Assembly: GCA_037132135.1 (NCBI GenBank)
Contig: JBAXPR010000004.1
Span: 1-64,000 of the forward strand
Reading direction: 5' to 3'
Origin: BOG-933 sp037132135
Lineage (GTDB): Bacteria; Pseudomonadota; Alphaproteobacteria; Azospirillales; Azospirillaceae
Length of the DNA: 64,000 nucleotides
Shown here in pieces: positions 42,485 through 50,676 of the stretch (the stretch's first letter is position 1; each line of letters begins with the position of its first letter). The translations under genes were made by a program, and so were the position numbers. The notes under the pieces were generated by a model, which saw nothing but the letters and a program-made list of their open reading frames with translations, had not been told where the DNA came from and made no database searches.

Positions 42485-42778
42485 TTATTGGCGGCGTTCG
42501 ACCAGCACGGCGTCGGCTTCGGCCCGGCGCAGGGCGACGGTGTGCTCGTTGATGCGGACGGCGATCGGGTCGCCCTTGGGAAAGGCTTCGTGCAACACTT
42601 CCACCGCCGCGCCCTCGACGAAGCCGATCTCAAGCAGCCGGCGTTCCAGCTCGTGTGGCGACAACGACTGATGCGGGGCCGCCGAGGGCGACACGGCGAC
42701 AATGATCGCCCGGTCGCCCCGGTGCAAAGTGCCCAGGCGATAAGGGACGGAACTGTGACTTTCCCGGTACTTGGTCAT
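42485..42778 (-). CDS. feoA: FeoA-family SH3-like protein
   Basis: It encodes 97 residues (101 if ATG 42790 is used). The FeoA fold motif is LGTLHRGDRAIIVAV, RRLLEIGFVEGAAVEVLHEA, DPIAVRINEHTVALRRAEADAVLV. FeoA supports FeoB-mediated iron uptake, likely at the cytoplasmic membrane face. It is the first gene of the feo cluster, and a Fur site was not identified by eye. Confidence 0.93.
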   Translation of the reverse strand: MTKYRESHSSVPYRLGTLHRGDRAIIVAVSPSAAPHQSLSPHELERRLLEIGFVEGAAVEVLHEAFPKGDPIAVRINEHTVALRRAEADAVLVERRQ

Positions 42779-42898
42779 CGACGCGCGCACTCCCGGCAGA
42801 CCCGAAGGACCGCCCCGCGCGGCCCGTCTTCACTGCCGGAAGGAAAACACAGATGAGAGTGGTTATCAATCGCAAAATCGTGCGGGACCAACAAATCG

Positions 42899-43948
42899 TC
42901 AGGGCGCCCTGCCGGTGGCGGCATCCTCGCCGGTGCTGACACCGGCCTGCTCGAAGGTGGCCATGTTGGCGAGGCAGGCCACCGCCGCGCGCAGAATCGG
43001 GATCGCCAGCGCCGCCCCCGAGCCCTCGCCCAGCCGCATGCCGTAATCGAGCAGCGGCGTCTTGCCAAGCCGGGCGAGCAGCCGGGCATGGCCGGGCTCG
43101 GCCGAGCAGTGGCCGACGACGCAATGGTCGAGGAAGCCGGGGTCGATGGCGTGGAGCACGGCCGCCGCCGCGGTGCAGGTATAGCCGTCGAGCACCACCG
43201 GGGTGTGCGCGAGGCGGGCCGCGATCACGGCGCCGCAGATTGCCGCCAGCTCGAAGCCGCCAAAACAGCGCAGGACCTCGAGCGGATGGCCCAGCGCCCC
43301 GGCGTTGGCCGCGATCCCGGCCTCGATCGCCGCGATCTTGCGCTGAACCCCGGCGTCGTCGATGCCGGTGCCGCGCCCGACCCAGTCGGCCGCGGTGCCG
43401 CCGAACAGCGCCCGGCACAGCGCCGCCCCCGAGGTGGTGTTGCCGATACCCATTTCGCCGAGAGCCAGCAGGTGCAGATTGCCGTCGACCGCCATCATGC
43501 CATAGGCCATGGCGCGGGCGCACTCCTCCTCCTCCATCGCGGGACCCGTGGTGAAGTCCTGGGTCGCAGCCTCCAGGTCGAGCTCATAGACCCGGAGTTC
43601 GGCATCGACGACGCCGCATATCTGGTTGACCGCGGCACCGCCGGCGGTAAAGTTCGCCACCATCTGCCGCGTGACTTCGGCGGGAAAGGCAGAAACCCCC
43701 CGGGCGACGACGCCGTGGTTGCCGGCGAACACCGCGACCCGCGCCCGGCGCAGCTCCGGAATGGCCTTGCCCTGCCAGGTGGCCATCCAGGTCGCCAGCT
43801 CTTCGAGCCGTCCGAGCGAGCCCTGAGGCTTGGTCAGCCGGTCCTGGCGCGCCCGCGCAGCCGCGCCCGAGGCGGCGTCCGGACCGGGCAGAGCCGAGAG
43901 AATGGCGCGGATCTCATCGAAGTTCGGGGCTGTTTCCTGATCGGACAT
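42899..43948 (-). CDS. cobT: Nicotinate-nucleotide--dimethylbenzimidazole phosphoribosyltransferase
   Basis: It makes alpha-ribazole phosphate for the lower ligand of cobalamin. Motifs: TKPQGSLGRLEELATWMA, VFAGNHGVVARGVSAFPAEVTRQMV, GEMGIGNTTSGAALCRAL, GRGTGIDD, VLDGYTCTAAAAVL, GHCSAEPGH, and LDYGMRLGEGSGAALA with the catalytic Glu. 349 residues from ATG 43948; ATG-like starts further up add 13. It is divergent from the aldolase fusion gene. Confidence 0.96.
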   Translation of the reverse strand: MSDQETAPNFDEIRAILSALPGPDAASGAAARARQDRLTKPQGSLGRLEELATWMATWQGKAIPELRRARVAVFAGNHGVVARGVSAFPAEVTRQMVANFTAGGAAVNQICGVVDAELRVYELDLEAATQDFTTGPAMEEEECARAMAYGMMAVDGNLHLLALGEMGIGNTTSGAALCRALFGGTAADWVGRGTGIDDAGVQRKIAAIEAGIAANAGALGHPLEVLRCFGGFELAAICGAVIAARLAHTPVVLDGYTCTAAAAVLHAIDPGFLDHCVVGHCSAEPGHARLLARLGKTPLLDYGMRLGEGSGAALAIPILRAAVACLANMATFEQAGVSTGEDAATGRAP

Positions 43949-44145
43949 TGTGGCGTGCGCCTTAACAATTTCGGGTGGAGATGTCATTCCGGCGGCGCAC
44001 CATGCCAGGAAGCACGGCCGCCGTCAAAAACCGATCTCAAGCCGCCGCGAAAGTTTTGCCGCGACCGCGACCGCAAACACCGTAGCCCCGGCGGCCCGGC
44101 CGCGCTAAGCTGCCGGTCCCCGCCCCTGCCGTTCTGGACATCCTG

Positions 44146-46182
44146 ATGAAGAGTCTCTGGTCCGATGCCGACGCCGCCGAAACGGTTCGCCGCTATGCCG
44201 GTCAGGGCATTGCCGAGGACGTGGCGCTCCGGGTCTATACCTCCCGGCTGCTTGGCGGTGACGACCGGCTGGTTCTTCACGGCGGCGGCAATACTTCGGT
44301 CAAGACCACGGCCACCGATCTGCTCGGCGACCGGGTCGAGGTGCTGCGGGTCAAAGGCAGCGGCTGGGACCTCGCCCGGCTGGAGCCCGCCGGCCTGCCC
44401 GCGGTGCGGCTGGCGCCGCTGCTCCGTGCCCGCGCCCTGCCCGTGCTCTGCGATCTCGACATGGTCAACCTGCTGCGTACCAGCCTGCTCGACGCCGCCG
44501 CTCCGAGTCCCTCGGTCGAGGTGCTGCTTCACGCCTTCCTGCCCCATGCCTTCGTCGATCATACCCATGCCCGCGCCGTGCTGGCGCTGACCAATCAGCC
44601 CGAGGGCGCCGCGCTCTGCCGCGAGGTCTTCGGCGGCCGGGTTGGCATCGTGCCCTATGTCATGTCGGGGCTGCCGCTGGCCCGCGCCGCCGCCGCAGTC
44701 TTCGAGGCCGATCCCGGGGTCGAGGGGCTGATCCTGCTCCGCCACGGCATCTTCAGCGTCGGCGCCGGCGCCCGCGAGGCCTATGAGCGCATGATCGCCC
44801 TGGTCAGCCTGGCCGAAGACCGCCTGGCGCGGGGCCGCAGGACCCTGGTCACGGTCAGCCGCCCCTCGCCGCCGCCGGTCGCCGAGATCGCGCCGATCCT
44901 CCGCGGCGCCCTGGCCGAGGATCGCGGCGACGGCGCCTGGGGACGCTGGCTGCTCGAGTTTCGCACCAGCCCCGAGATTCTGGCCTACGTCAACGCCGCC
45001 GGGCTTGAGCGCCTCGCGGGGGCCGGGGTGGCGACGCCCGATCACGTCATCCGCACCAAGGGGTGGCCGCTGATCATCGAGCCGCCGGCCGCGGGAGCGC
45101 TTGACGGCTTCGGCGCCGCGGCGCGCACCGCGATCGATGGCTATGCCGGCCGCTATCGCGCCTATGTCGATCGTCACAAAACCACCCAGACCGCGCTCGA
45201 CCCGCTGCCGCGGGTGGTGCTGGTGCCCGGCCTGGGGCTGTTCGGAGTCGGCCGCAGCGCCGCCGGAGCGGCGATCGCCGCCGACATCGCGGTCTCGGCC
45301 GCCCTCACCATCACCGACGCCGAGGCGATCGGCCGCTTCGAGTCGATCGCTGAAGCCGACCTCTTTGAGATGGAATACTGGTCGCTGGAGCAGGCCAAGC
45401 TGGGCCGGAGCCGCGAAGCGCCGCTGGCCGGACAGGTGGCGCTGATCACCGGCGGCGCCGGCACCATCGGGTTTGCCACCGGCGCCGCCTTTGCCGCCGA
45501 GGGTGCCGAGGTGGTGCTGGTCGATCTCGACGAAGCGGCGGCTGTGGCCGCGGCGGCCCGGCTCGGCCCCCACGCCCTCGGTCTCAGAGTCGACGTCACC
45601 CGGCCCGACGAGGTCCGCGCCGCCTTCGACCGCGCCTGCGCCCGCTTTGGCGGCATCGATATCGTGGTCTCGAACGCCGGGATCGCGCTCCAGGGCCGGA
45701 TCGGCGACCTTGCCGACGAAACCCTCCGCCGCAGCTTCGAGATCAACTTCTTCGCCCATCAGACGGTCTCGCAGAACGCAGTGCGGGTGATGAGGCGCCA
45801 GGGCACCGGCGGCTGCCTGCTTTACAACGTCTCGAAGCAGGCGGTGAATCCCGGCCCCGACTTCGGCGCCTACGGCCTGCCCAAGGCCGCGACCCTGTTC
45901 CTGGCCCGCCAGTACGCCCTCGACCACGGCCGGGACGGCATCCGCGCCAACGGCGTCAACGCCGACCGCATCCGCGGCGGCATGCTGACCCCCGAGATGA
46001 TCGCCAAACGCTCCAAGGCCCGCGGCCTCGACGAACGCGACTATATGGCCGGCAATCTGCTCGCCCGCGAGGTCACGGCCGAGGACGTGGCGCAAGCCTT
46101 CGTCCATCAGGCACTGGCCCTGCGCACCACCGCCAGCATCACCACCGTCGACGGCGGCAACATCGCCGCCGCCCTGCGCTAG
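44146..46182 (+). CDS. Bifunctional class II aldolase / short-chain dehydrogenase (RhaD-type fusion)
   Basis: It encodes 678 residues in two domains. The aldolase-like half (about 1-400) has VLHGGGNTSVKTTATD, VKGSGWDLARLEP, HAFLPHAFVDHTHARAVLALTN with zinc His residues, and LILLRHGIFSVG. The dehydrogenase half (about 425-678) has ALITGGAGTIGFATG, VSNAGIALQGRIGDL and the SDR catalytic Tyr-Lys in FGAYGLPKAA. Such fusions are associated with oxidation of rhamnose-type sugars to lactaldehyde/lactate. No other rhamnose genes are near, so the sugar is uncertain. Confidence 0.92.
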   Translation: MKSLWSDADAAETVRRYAGQGIAEDVALRVYTSRLLGGDDRLVLHGGGNTSVKTTATDLLGDRVEVLRVKGSGWDLARLEPAGLPAVRLAPLLRARALPVLCDLDMVNLLRTSLLDAAAPSPSVEVLLHAFLPHAFVDHTHARAVLALTNQPEGAALCREVFGGRVGIVPYVMSGLPLARAAAAVFEADPGVEGLILLRHGIFSVGAGAREAYERMIALVSLAEDRLARGRRTLVTVSRPSPPPVAEIAPILRGALAEDRGDGAWGRWLLEFRTSPEILAYVNAAGLERLAGAGVATPDHVIRTKGWPLIIEPPAAGALDGFGAAARTAIDGYAGRYRAYVDRHKTTQTALDPLPRVVLVPGLGLFGVGRSAAGAAIAADIAVSAALTITDAEAIGRFESIAEADLFEMEYWSLEQAKLGRSREAPLAGQVALITGGAGTIGFATGAAFAAEGAEVVLVDLDEAAAVAAAARLGPHALGLRVDVTRPDEVRAAFDRACARFGGIDIVVSNAGIALQGRIGDLADETLRRSFEINFFAHQTVSQNAVRVMRRQGTGGCLLYNVSKQAVNPGPDFGAYGLPKAATLFLARQYALDHGRDGIRANGVNADRIRGGMLTPEMIAKRSKARGLDERDYMAGNLLAREVTAEDVAQAFVHQALALRTTASITTVDGGNIAAALR

Positions 46183-46216
46183 CGCGCCCCCGAGACCGGA
46201 ACACCAGGGAGCCCCC

Positions 46217-47104
46217 ATGTCCAAGCGTCCGCTTCCGATCGATGTCGAACCTGAACCCGAAGCCCCGGACGGCGCAGAAGCGCCCGACGGCCTCTCGGCC
46301 GGCGCCGCGGCCGCCGGCGACGATGGCTACGAGGATGCCGACGACCCGCCACCCTATCATCCGGTGGTCGCGGCGATGCTGGCGGCCGGCGTTTTCCTCA
46401 CCCGCCTGCCCCTGCCCCTCAACGGCCGGCTGACCCCGGCGCTGTTCGGCCGGGCCATGGGCTGGTTCCCGCTGATCGGTGCCTGCCTCGGCCTCAGCGC
46501 CGGCATCGTGTTCGGCCTGCTTGGCGGCTTCGGCGTACCGTCGCTGGTCGCGGCAGCGGTGGTGGTCGCCCTCCTGGTGCTCACCACCGGCGGCCTCCAT
46601 GAGGATGGTCTGGCCGATGTCGCCGACGGTCTTGGCGGCGGCCAGGACCGCGAGAGCAAACTCGAGATCATGCACGACAGCCGGGTCGGCTCCTATGGCG
46701 TGCTGGCGCTGGTCCTCAGCGTCGTCATCCGCATTGCCGCCATCGCCGCCCTGCCCTCGACCTGGGCCGCGATCAAGGTGCTGGTGGTCGCCGGGGCGCT
46801 GTCGCGGGCGGCGATGGTCGCCCAGAGCCACTGGCAGCCGCCAGCCCGCCCCGACGGCCTCTCGGCCACCCTCGGCGGCCCGGCCCCAGGCGCGACGGTG
46901 CTGGCGCTGGCGCTGGCGCTCGGCCTCGCCTTCCTGCTGATCGGCAGCAAGGCGGCGCTGGTGATGGTGGTCGCCGCCGTGGTCTGCTGGGGTCTGATCC
47001 GGCTCGCCGATCATCATGTCGGCGGTCAGACCGGCGATCTGCTCGGCACCACCCAGCAGGTGGTCGAGATCGTGGTGCTGGTCATGCTCGCGGGGGTACG
47101 ATGA
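46217..47104 (+). CDS. cobS: Adenosylcobinamide-GDP ribazoletransferase
   Basis: The membrane enzyme joins alpha-ribazole to adenosylcobinamide-GDP as the late step of cobalamin synthesis. Motifs: FLTRLPLPLNG, MGWFPLIGACLGL, TTGGLHEDGLADVADGLGGG, RESKLEIMHDSRVGSYGVLAL (the HEDGLAD and DSRxGxYG signatures), with several TM helices downstream. About 50 acidic and Pro-rich residues precede the family start, so the true start may be slightly later. It overlaps the next gene by 4 nt (ATGA). Confidence 0.95.
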   Translation: MSKRPLPIDVEPEPEAPDGAEAPDGLSAGAAAAGDDGYEDADDPPPYHPVVAAMLAAGVFLTRLPLPLNGRLTPALFGRAMGWFPLIGACLGLSAGIVFGLLGGFGVPSLVAAAVVVALLVLTTGGLHEDGLADVADGLGGGQDRESKLEIMHDSRVGSYGVLALVLSVVIRIAAIAALPSTWAAIKVLVVAGALSRAAMVAQSHWQPPARPDGLSATLGGPAPGATVLALALALGLAFLLIGSKAALVMVVAAVVCWGLIRLADHHVGGQTGDLLGTTQQVVEIVVLVMLAGVR

Positions 47105-47736
47105 CCGTCATCACCCGCTGGTGGCTGATCCGGCACGCGCCGGTGGTCAATCACAGTGGCCGCATCTACGGCCAGACCGACGTCGAGGCCGACACCGGCG
47201 ACCATTGCGCCTTCGCGGCGCTCGCCAGGGCGCTGCCGGCGCGCCCGGTCTATCTCGTGACGCCGCTGAAGCGCACCATCCAGACCCTGGCAGCGCTGGT
47301 CGCGGCCCAGGGCGACTGCTCGGGGCTGGTCAACCCTGTGATCGAGCCCGACCTCATGGAGCAGAATTTCGGCCTCTGGCAGGGCATGACCCATGCCGAG
47401 ATTCAGCGCCTGCGCGGCAGCGAGGCGCATCGCTTCTGGCTCAGCCCGGCCCGCGAACGCCCGGAAAACGGCGAGAGCTTCACCGAAGTGGTGGAGCGCA
47501 CCGGCACCGCCCTGGAGACGCTGTCCCGCGACCATGCCGGGCGCGACATCGTGGCCGTGCTTCACGGCGGTGTGATCCGGGCGGCGCTGGCGGTGGCGCT
47601 CCGGATCGACCCCGAGACGGCGCTGCGCTTCAGCGTGCACAATCTGTCGCTGACCCGCCTGACCCACTACGCCCCGAGCGACGGCTTGCCGCCGGCCTGG
47701 GGGGTCGAAACGGTTAACGCGGTGCTGCCGCCGTAA
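47101..47736 (+). CDS. cobC: Histidine phosphatase family protein, likely alpha-ribazole phosphatase
   Basis: It encodes 211 residues. The phosphohistidine motif is LIRHAPVVNHSGRIYGQTDVEAD, then PLKRTIQTL, EQNFGLWQGMTHAEI, and the catalytic HGGVIRAALA. The family is phosphoglycerate-mutase-like. The 4-nt overlap with cobS and the RIYGQTD context support alpha-ribazole-5'-phosphate dephosphorylation, though biochemistry cannot be told from sequence. Its end overlaps the convergent alpha/beta hydrolase by 23 bp. Confidence 0.85.
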   Translation: MTVITRWWLIRHAPVVNHSGRIYGQTDVEADTGDHCAFAALARALPARPVYLVTPLKRTIQTLAALVAAQGDCSGLVNPVIEPDLMEQNFGLWQGMTHAEIQRLRGSEAHRFWLSPARERPENGESFTEVVERTGTALETLSRDHAGRDIVAVLHGGVIRAALAVALRIDPETALRFSVHNLSLTRLTHYAPSDGLPPAWGVETVNAVLPP

Positions 47737-48472
47737 GCTCGGCCACGGTGCGGCGGATCAGGGCGAGGTCCTGATCGCGCGACAGCCGGTGATCGCCGTC
47801 CTTGACCAGGGTCAGCCGGACGTCCGCGCCGGCCAGCCGCTCGGCCAGCCGGACGCTGGTGACCCAGGGCACATCGGCATCCGCCATGCCATGGATCAGC
47901 CGCACCGGGCAGGCGAGCCGGATCAGCCCGCGCAGCAGCAGATGCCGCCGCGCCTCGTCGATCAGCCGGAGCGTGACCGGGGTCGGCTCGCCATAGTCGG
48001 AGGGCAGGCGCAGCACCTCGTCGTCGAGCAGTTCCAGCCGCTGCTCGGTAGTCAGGGTGGCCCAGATCAGGTCTTCGGTGAAGTCGGGAGCCGCGGCGAT
48101 GCCGACCAGCCCGGCCACCCGCTCCGAGCGGCTGAGCGCCAGCAGCAGCATGATCCACGCCCCCATCGACGAGCCGACGATGATCTGCGGCCCGCTGGTG
48201 GCGTGGTCGAAGACCTGCCGGGCGTCCTCGGCCCAGCCGCCGATCGTGCCCTCGGTGAAGCGGCCGCTGGAGGCGCCGTGGCCCTGATAGTCGAAGCGGA
48301 CGAAGGCCCTGCCCTCGGCCCTGGCCCAGGCTTCGAGGGCCGCGGCCTTGGTGCCGGTCATGTCCGACTGAAAGCCGCCACAAAACAGCACACCCGGACT
48401 TGTTCCTTCCGTCCGGCGGAAAGCTATGGTAGCCGAACCGACAGCCAGACTATGGTGATCCTGTTCCGTCAT
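47714..48472 (-). CDS. Alpha/beta hydrolase
   Basis: It encodes 252 residues. The oxyanion region VLFCGGFQSDMTGTKA, FVRFDYQGHGASSGRFTEGTIG, the nucleophile elbow VGSSMGAWIML (Ser), IHGMADADVPW (acid) and KDGDHRLSRDQD (His) form a full catalytic triad. The FDYQGHGASSG wording fits serine hydrolases of the BioH/YqiA-like type with unknown substrate. It starts only 28 bp from the divergent glycosyltransferase gene. Confidence 0.9.
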   Translation of the reverse strand: MTEQDHHSLAVGSATIAFRRTEGTSPGVLFCGGFQSDMTGTKAAALEAWARAEGRAFVRFDYQGHGASSGRFTEGTIGGWAEDARQVFDHATSGPQIIVGSSMGAWIMLLLALSRSERVAGLVGIAAAPDFTEDLIWATLTTEQRLELLDDEVLRLPSDYGEPTPVTLRLIDEARRHLLLRGLIRLACPVRLIHGMADADVPWVTSVRLAERLAGADVRLTLVKDGDHRLSRDQDLALIRRTVAELTAAAPR

Positions 48473-48500
48473 GAACGGATGGTCCTCGCAAGAGACGGGT

Positions 48501-49700
48501 ATGAATCCAGGCGCACAGCTTAGCATCGGCGATGAACAAGACAAGCCGCCCGTGGTCTTGCAGATCGTTCCCGGCCTGACCACCGGCGGCGCCGAGCGCG
48601 GCTGCGTCGATGTCGGCGTCGCGCTGGCCGCGGCCGGCGGTCAGGCGCTGATCGCCTCGGCCGGCGGGCCGATGACCCGCGAACTGGACCGCGCCGGAGT
48701 CGGCCACATCAAGCTCGCCCTCGACACCAAGAATCCCTGGACGATCTGGCGCAACGCCGAACGACTCGCCGAAATCATCCGCGACTACGGCGTCGAGGTC
48801 GTCCACGCCCGCTCCCGCGCCCCGGCCTGGAGCGCCTGGCTGGCCGCCCAGCGCACCGGCGCCCGCTTCATGACCACCTTTCACGCCCCCTATAATTTCG
48901 ACGGCAGGCTCAAGCAGCGCTACAATTCGGTGATGGCCCGGGGCGAGCGGATCATCGCGATCTCCGAGTTCATCCGCTCCCACATCCTCGACAATTACGA
49001 GGTCGCGCCCGAGGTGGTGCGGGTGATCCATCGCGGCATCGACCACGCTATCTTCCATCCCGACCGCGTCACCAAGCCGCGGCTGATCCAGCTCGCCCAA
49101 CAGTGGCGGCTGCCCGACGACCGGCCGGTGATCCTGCTGCCCGGCCGGCTGACCCGCTGGAAGGGCCAGCTCGACCTGATCGACGCCCTGGCCCGGCTGA
49201 AGCGGCGCGATGTCGTCTGCCTGATGGTCGGCAGCGATCAGGGCCGGCGCCGCTACCGCACCGAGCTGGAACGCCGGATCGCCCATCACGACCTCGGCAG
49301 CGTCGTCCATCTGGTCGATCACTGCACCGACATGGCGGCGGCCTACATGCTGTCGACGGTGGTGGTCTCGGCCTCTCGCGAGCCCGAGGCCTTCGGCCGG
49401 GTGATCGTCGAGGCGCAGGCGATGGGCAAGCCGGTGATCGTGACCAACATCGGCGCCGTGATGGAGACCGTGATCCCGGGCGAGACCGCCGAGATCGTGC
49501 CGCCCGCCGACCCGGAAGCCCTGGCCGAGGCCCTGGCCCATGCGCTGTCGCTGACCGTCGATGAGCGCGCCATGGTGGCCGAGCGCGCCATGGCCCATGC
49601 CACCGCCCATTTTCACAAGGAGCGGATGTGCCGCGAAACCCTCGCGGTCTACCGCGAACTGGCCGACAGCCCGCGACCGCCGGCCGCCGTCACGCCTTGA
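48501..49700 (+). CDS. GT4-family glycosyltransferase
   Basis: It encodes 399 residues. The N-terminal Rossmann half has LQIVPGLTTGGAERGCVDVG and VVHARSRAPAWSAWLAAQ, and the C-terminal half has ILLPGRLTRWKGQLDLIDALARL and the nucleotide-sugar motif EPEAFGRVIVEAQAMGKPVIVTN with E-x7-E. Typical of enzymes that extend lipopolysaccharide or other surface glycans. It is convergent with an ABC-2 permease gene (11-bp overlap). Confidence 0.93.
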   Translation: MNPGAQLSIGDEQDKPPVVLQIVPGLTTGGAERGCVDVGVALAAAGGQALIASAGGPMTRELDRAGVGHIKLALDTKNPWTIWRNAERLAEIIRDYGVEVVHARSRAPAWSAWLAAQRTGARFMTTFHAPYNFDGRLKQRYNSVMARGERIIAISEFIRSHILDNYEVAPEVVRVIHRGIDHAIFHPDRVTKPRLIQLAQQWRLPDDRPVILLPGRLTRWKGQLDLIDALARLKRRDVVCLMVGSDQGRRRYRTELERRIAHHDLGSVVHLVDHCTDMAAAYMLSTVVVSASREPEAFGRVIVEAQAMGKPVIVTNIGAVMETVIPGETAEIVPPADPEALAEALAHALSLTVDERAMVAERAMAHATAHFHKERMCRETLAVYRELADSPRPPAAVTP

Positions 49701-50502
49701 GCTTGTAGCCGGTCTTCAGCATCCGCCAGGCGAGGAAGCCGAGGGCGAGATTGCCGGCCAGCATCGCCGCAAGACCGACGCCGAGGCCGCCATCGTTCTG
49801 GCCGGTGAAGCCGTAGCGAAAGCCGTCGATCATATAAAAGAACGGGTCGGCGCGGGCCAGCCACTGGATCGGCTCGGGCAGGCTTTTCACCGAATAGAAG
49901 GTGCCCGAGAGAAACGACAGCGGCGTGATGATGAAGTTGGTCACCGCCGCGATATGGTCGAACTTCTCGGCCCAGATGCCGCCGATCAGCCCGAGCAGTG
50001 CCAGCATGGTCACCGCCATCACGCCGTGATAGAGCGCAAACACCGGGTGGGCCAGGGTGAAGGGCATGAACGGCCAGATCGCGAGGCCGGTGACCACCCC
50101 GACCACGAGACCGCGGGTGACGCCGCCGAGCGCGAAGCCGGCCATCAGCTCGCCCGCCGAGAGCGGCGGCATCAGGACATCGACGATGTTGCCCTGAACC
50201 TTGGCGATGATCAGCGACGACGAGGTGTTGGCGAAGGCGTTCTGGGTCATCGCCATCATCATCAGGCCCGGGGTGAGAAAGCTCAGAAACGGCACCGGGC
50301 CGACCATGCGCACGTTGCTGCCGAGCGACAGCGCGAACACGGCGAAAAACAGCAGCGTCGTCACCACCGGCGCAAAGATGGTCTGCATATGGACCTTGAG
50401 AAAGCGCCGGACCTCCCGGCTGTAAAGGGTCCAGAAGCCGATCCAGTTGACCGGACCGAGCAGGGTGGGTTCGAGGACGGCGATTTCGGAGTCGGCGGAC
50501 AT
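49690..50502 (-). CDS. ABC-2 type transporter permease
   Basis: It encodes 270 residues with about six TM segments, including FAPVVTTLLFFAVFALSL, SFLTPGLMMMAMTQNAFANTSSSL, and a PLSFLSGTFYSVKSLPEP loop near the C-terminus, as in permeases that export polysaccharides, drugs or lipids. It lacks an ATPase domain, and no ATPase gene is directly adjacent in this window, so the partner is elsewhere. 270 residues is typical. Confidence 0.92.
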   Translation of the reverse strand: MSADSEIAVLEPTLLGPVNWIGFWTLYSREVRRFLKVHMQTIFAPVVTTLLFFAVFALSLGSNVRMVGPVPFLSFLTPGLMMMAMTQNAFANTSSSLIIAKVQGNIVDVLMPPLSAGELMAGFALGGVTRGLVVGVVTGLAIWPFMPFTLAHPVFALYHGVMAVTMLALLGLIGGIWAEKFDHIAAVTNFIITPLSFLSGTFYSVKSLPEPIQWLARADPFFYMIDGFRYGFTGQNDGGLGVGLAAMLAGNLALGFLAWRMLKTGYKLKA

Positions 50503-50676
50503 CGGGCGGCACCTTCGTCTTGATCCGGGCCAGACATCACCATCGGCCCCGGCTTGGCAAGAGCCAAGCGGCGATATGCCCCGCAGCCCAGCCCCGCAGC
50601 CATGCAGAATTCGCTAATATGCCGAAGCGTATTTTCATACACTTCCCCCGGCTCTGACCCTGAGGAGACAACCGCC

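Noticed and set aside
43949..44145. Cobalamin riboswitch between cobT and the divergent aldolase gene.
   Set aside because: No B12-box or core pairing could be found by eye in this 197-bp region.
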